Below, piece by piece: positions 12,864 through 13,612 of a DNA stretch of 13,612 nt. The notes under the pieces are model-generated. The model ran no database searches and was not told where the DNA came from. It saw only the letters and a program-made list of their open reading frames with translations. The DNA is taken from positions 1-13,612 of the forward strand of contig JBBIPA010000049.1 in NCBI GenBank assembly GCA_037443085.1, in the 5' to 3' direction. Position 1 is the stretch's first letter; every line of letters starts with the position of its first letter. Made by a program: the position numbers and the translations under genes. This DNA comes from JBBIPA01 sp037443085. GTDB taxonomy: Bacteria > Chloroflexota > Dehalococcoidia > GIF9 > UBA5629.

Positions 12864-13612
12864 ATCAGTCCTACCTGCTTGCCCACTGACTCAAATGTCT
12901 TGAGCACCTGACCCATCTGCTCTTCCGTGTGCGTGGCCATGAAGCTGGTACGCAGTAGCTGCTTGCCTTCTGGCACTGCTGGGGAAATAGTGGCATTGAC
13001 GAACACGCCCCCATCAAAAAGTAATTTCCACGTCAGGAAAGTGCGATTCGTATCGCCGATAAAGATGGGGACTATTGGCGTCGTTGAATTACCCGTATTA
13101 AAGCCCATTTCGCGAAATGCATTACGCATGCGGTTGGCAATCTGGGTAACGCGTTCCACCCGCTCAGGCTCCCGTTGCATCACCTGCAAGGCAGCTAGGG
13201 CTGCTGCTGCATTAGCCGGAGAAATGCTGGCGCTGAATATAAATGCCCGGGCAAAATGTTTAATATAGTGAATCACATCCTCGTCGCCCGCAATAAATCC
13301 GCCCAGAGAAGCCAGGGACTTGCTAAAGGTGCCCATTATCAGGTCTACTTCGCTGGTGATTCCAAAATGTGCCGCGGTACCTCTGCCCCCACCTAAAACT
13401 CCCAGAGCATGAGCATCATCAACCATTAACCTGGCTCCATATTTCTTACAGACCTTTACTATAGCGGGCAGGAGAGCAATATCACCCTCCATACTGAAGA
13501 CACCATCCACAATTACCAGCTTGCCATTGTTTTCCGGTATCGTTCCCAGAACATTATCCAGGTCATCCATGTCATTGTGCTGAAAACGTTCCACCTTCCC
13601 CCACGATAGCCG
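12860..13612 (-). CDS. Alpha-oxoamine synthase (Kbl/BioF/SPT-like), 5' part outside window
   Basis: C-terminal 250 residues of a fold-type I PLP enzyme that condenses an amino acid with an acyl-CoA. The frame stays open to the right edge (first visible residues RLSWGK), so about 140-150 N-terminal residues are missing; the internal GTG at 13594 is not the start. VERFQHNDMDDL, VDGVFSMEGD, the PLP-contacting VDDAHALG (Asp and His) and the Schiff-base Lys in GTFSKSLASLGG are present. The GTFSKSLASLGGF form and IFSASISPANAAA resemble serine palmitoyltransferase-type enzymes more than E. coli Kbl. The product could be 2-amino-3-ketobutyrate, 8-amino-7-oxononanoate or a long-chain ketone; the sequence here does not decide. 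Confidence 0.85.
   Translation of the reverse strand, partial: RLSWGKVERFQHNDMDDLDNVLGTIPENNGKLVIVDGVFSMEGDIALLPAIVKVCKKYGARLMVDDAHALGVLGGGRGTAAHFGITSEVDLIMGTFSKSLASLGGFIAGDEDVIHYIKHFARAFIFSASISPANAAAALAALQVMQREPERVERVTQIANRMRNAFREMGFNTGNSTTPIVPIFIGDTNRTFLTWKLLFDGGVFVNATISPAVPEGKQLLRTSFMATHTEEQMGQVLKTFESVGKQVGLI

Overview
The window looks like a chromosomal segment from a Chloroflexota bacterium, probably a member of the Dehalococcoidia. That placement is an inference from gene content and order (pdxS-pdxT, an R3H-type AAA ATPase, tmk, rnhB, yraN, with divergent tsaD), frequent TTG starts, and the small families DUF2851, DUF4342 and DUF6132. No ribosomal gene is present to settle it. Standard TGA stops end several intact genes, so the genetic code is ordinary.

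Left part (1-5300, minus strand). A housekeeping operon reads leftwards: pdxS and pdxT (pyridoxal 5'-phosphate synthase), an R3H/SpoIIIAA-like ATPase, tmk (dTMP kinase), rnhB (RNase HII) and yraN (UPF0102). Genes overlap or lie close together. A candidate terminator lies at about 233-255, and a tRNA-Ile(GAU) with a strong promoter runs off the left edge. Divergently, tsaD (tRNA t6A modification) starts at 5306, directly downstream of an extended -10 box, so its message is probably leaderless.

Middle (6282-8173). tsaD converges on a two-gene minus-strand unit: an XRE-type regulator (start corrected to 7912) and a DUF2851 protein. The regulator's promoter has an operator-like dyad between its -35 and -10 boxes.

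Right part (8121-12863, plus strand). A large HerA/DUF87-type ATPase with its own promoter is followed by a frameshifted thioredoxin pseudogene. Next comes a 61-codon DUF6132-like membrane protein whose conserved Cys codon is TGA, with a GGUC-tipped hairpin 19 nt downstream. It is either a selenoprotein candidate or a nonsense mutant. Then come a CorA-like protein without the GMN motif and a DUF4342 protein whose central motif is read out of frame because of two compensating indels. Three neighbouring small genes thus show reading-frame lesions, which suggests either decay or local sequence error.

Right edge. The 3' part of an alpha-oxoamine synthase (Kbl/BioF/serine palmitoyltransferase-like) lies on the minus strand and shares its stop tetranucleotide with the DUF4342 gene.

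No CRISPR array, insertion sequence or toxin-antitoxin pair was found. The best candidate for something undescribed is the TGA-containing DUF6132 gene next to the thioredoxin relic.
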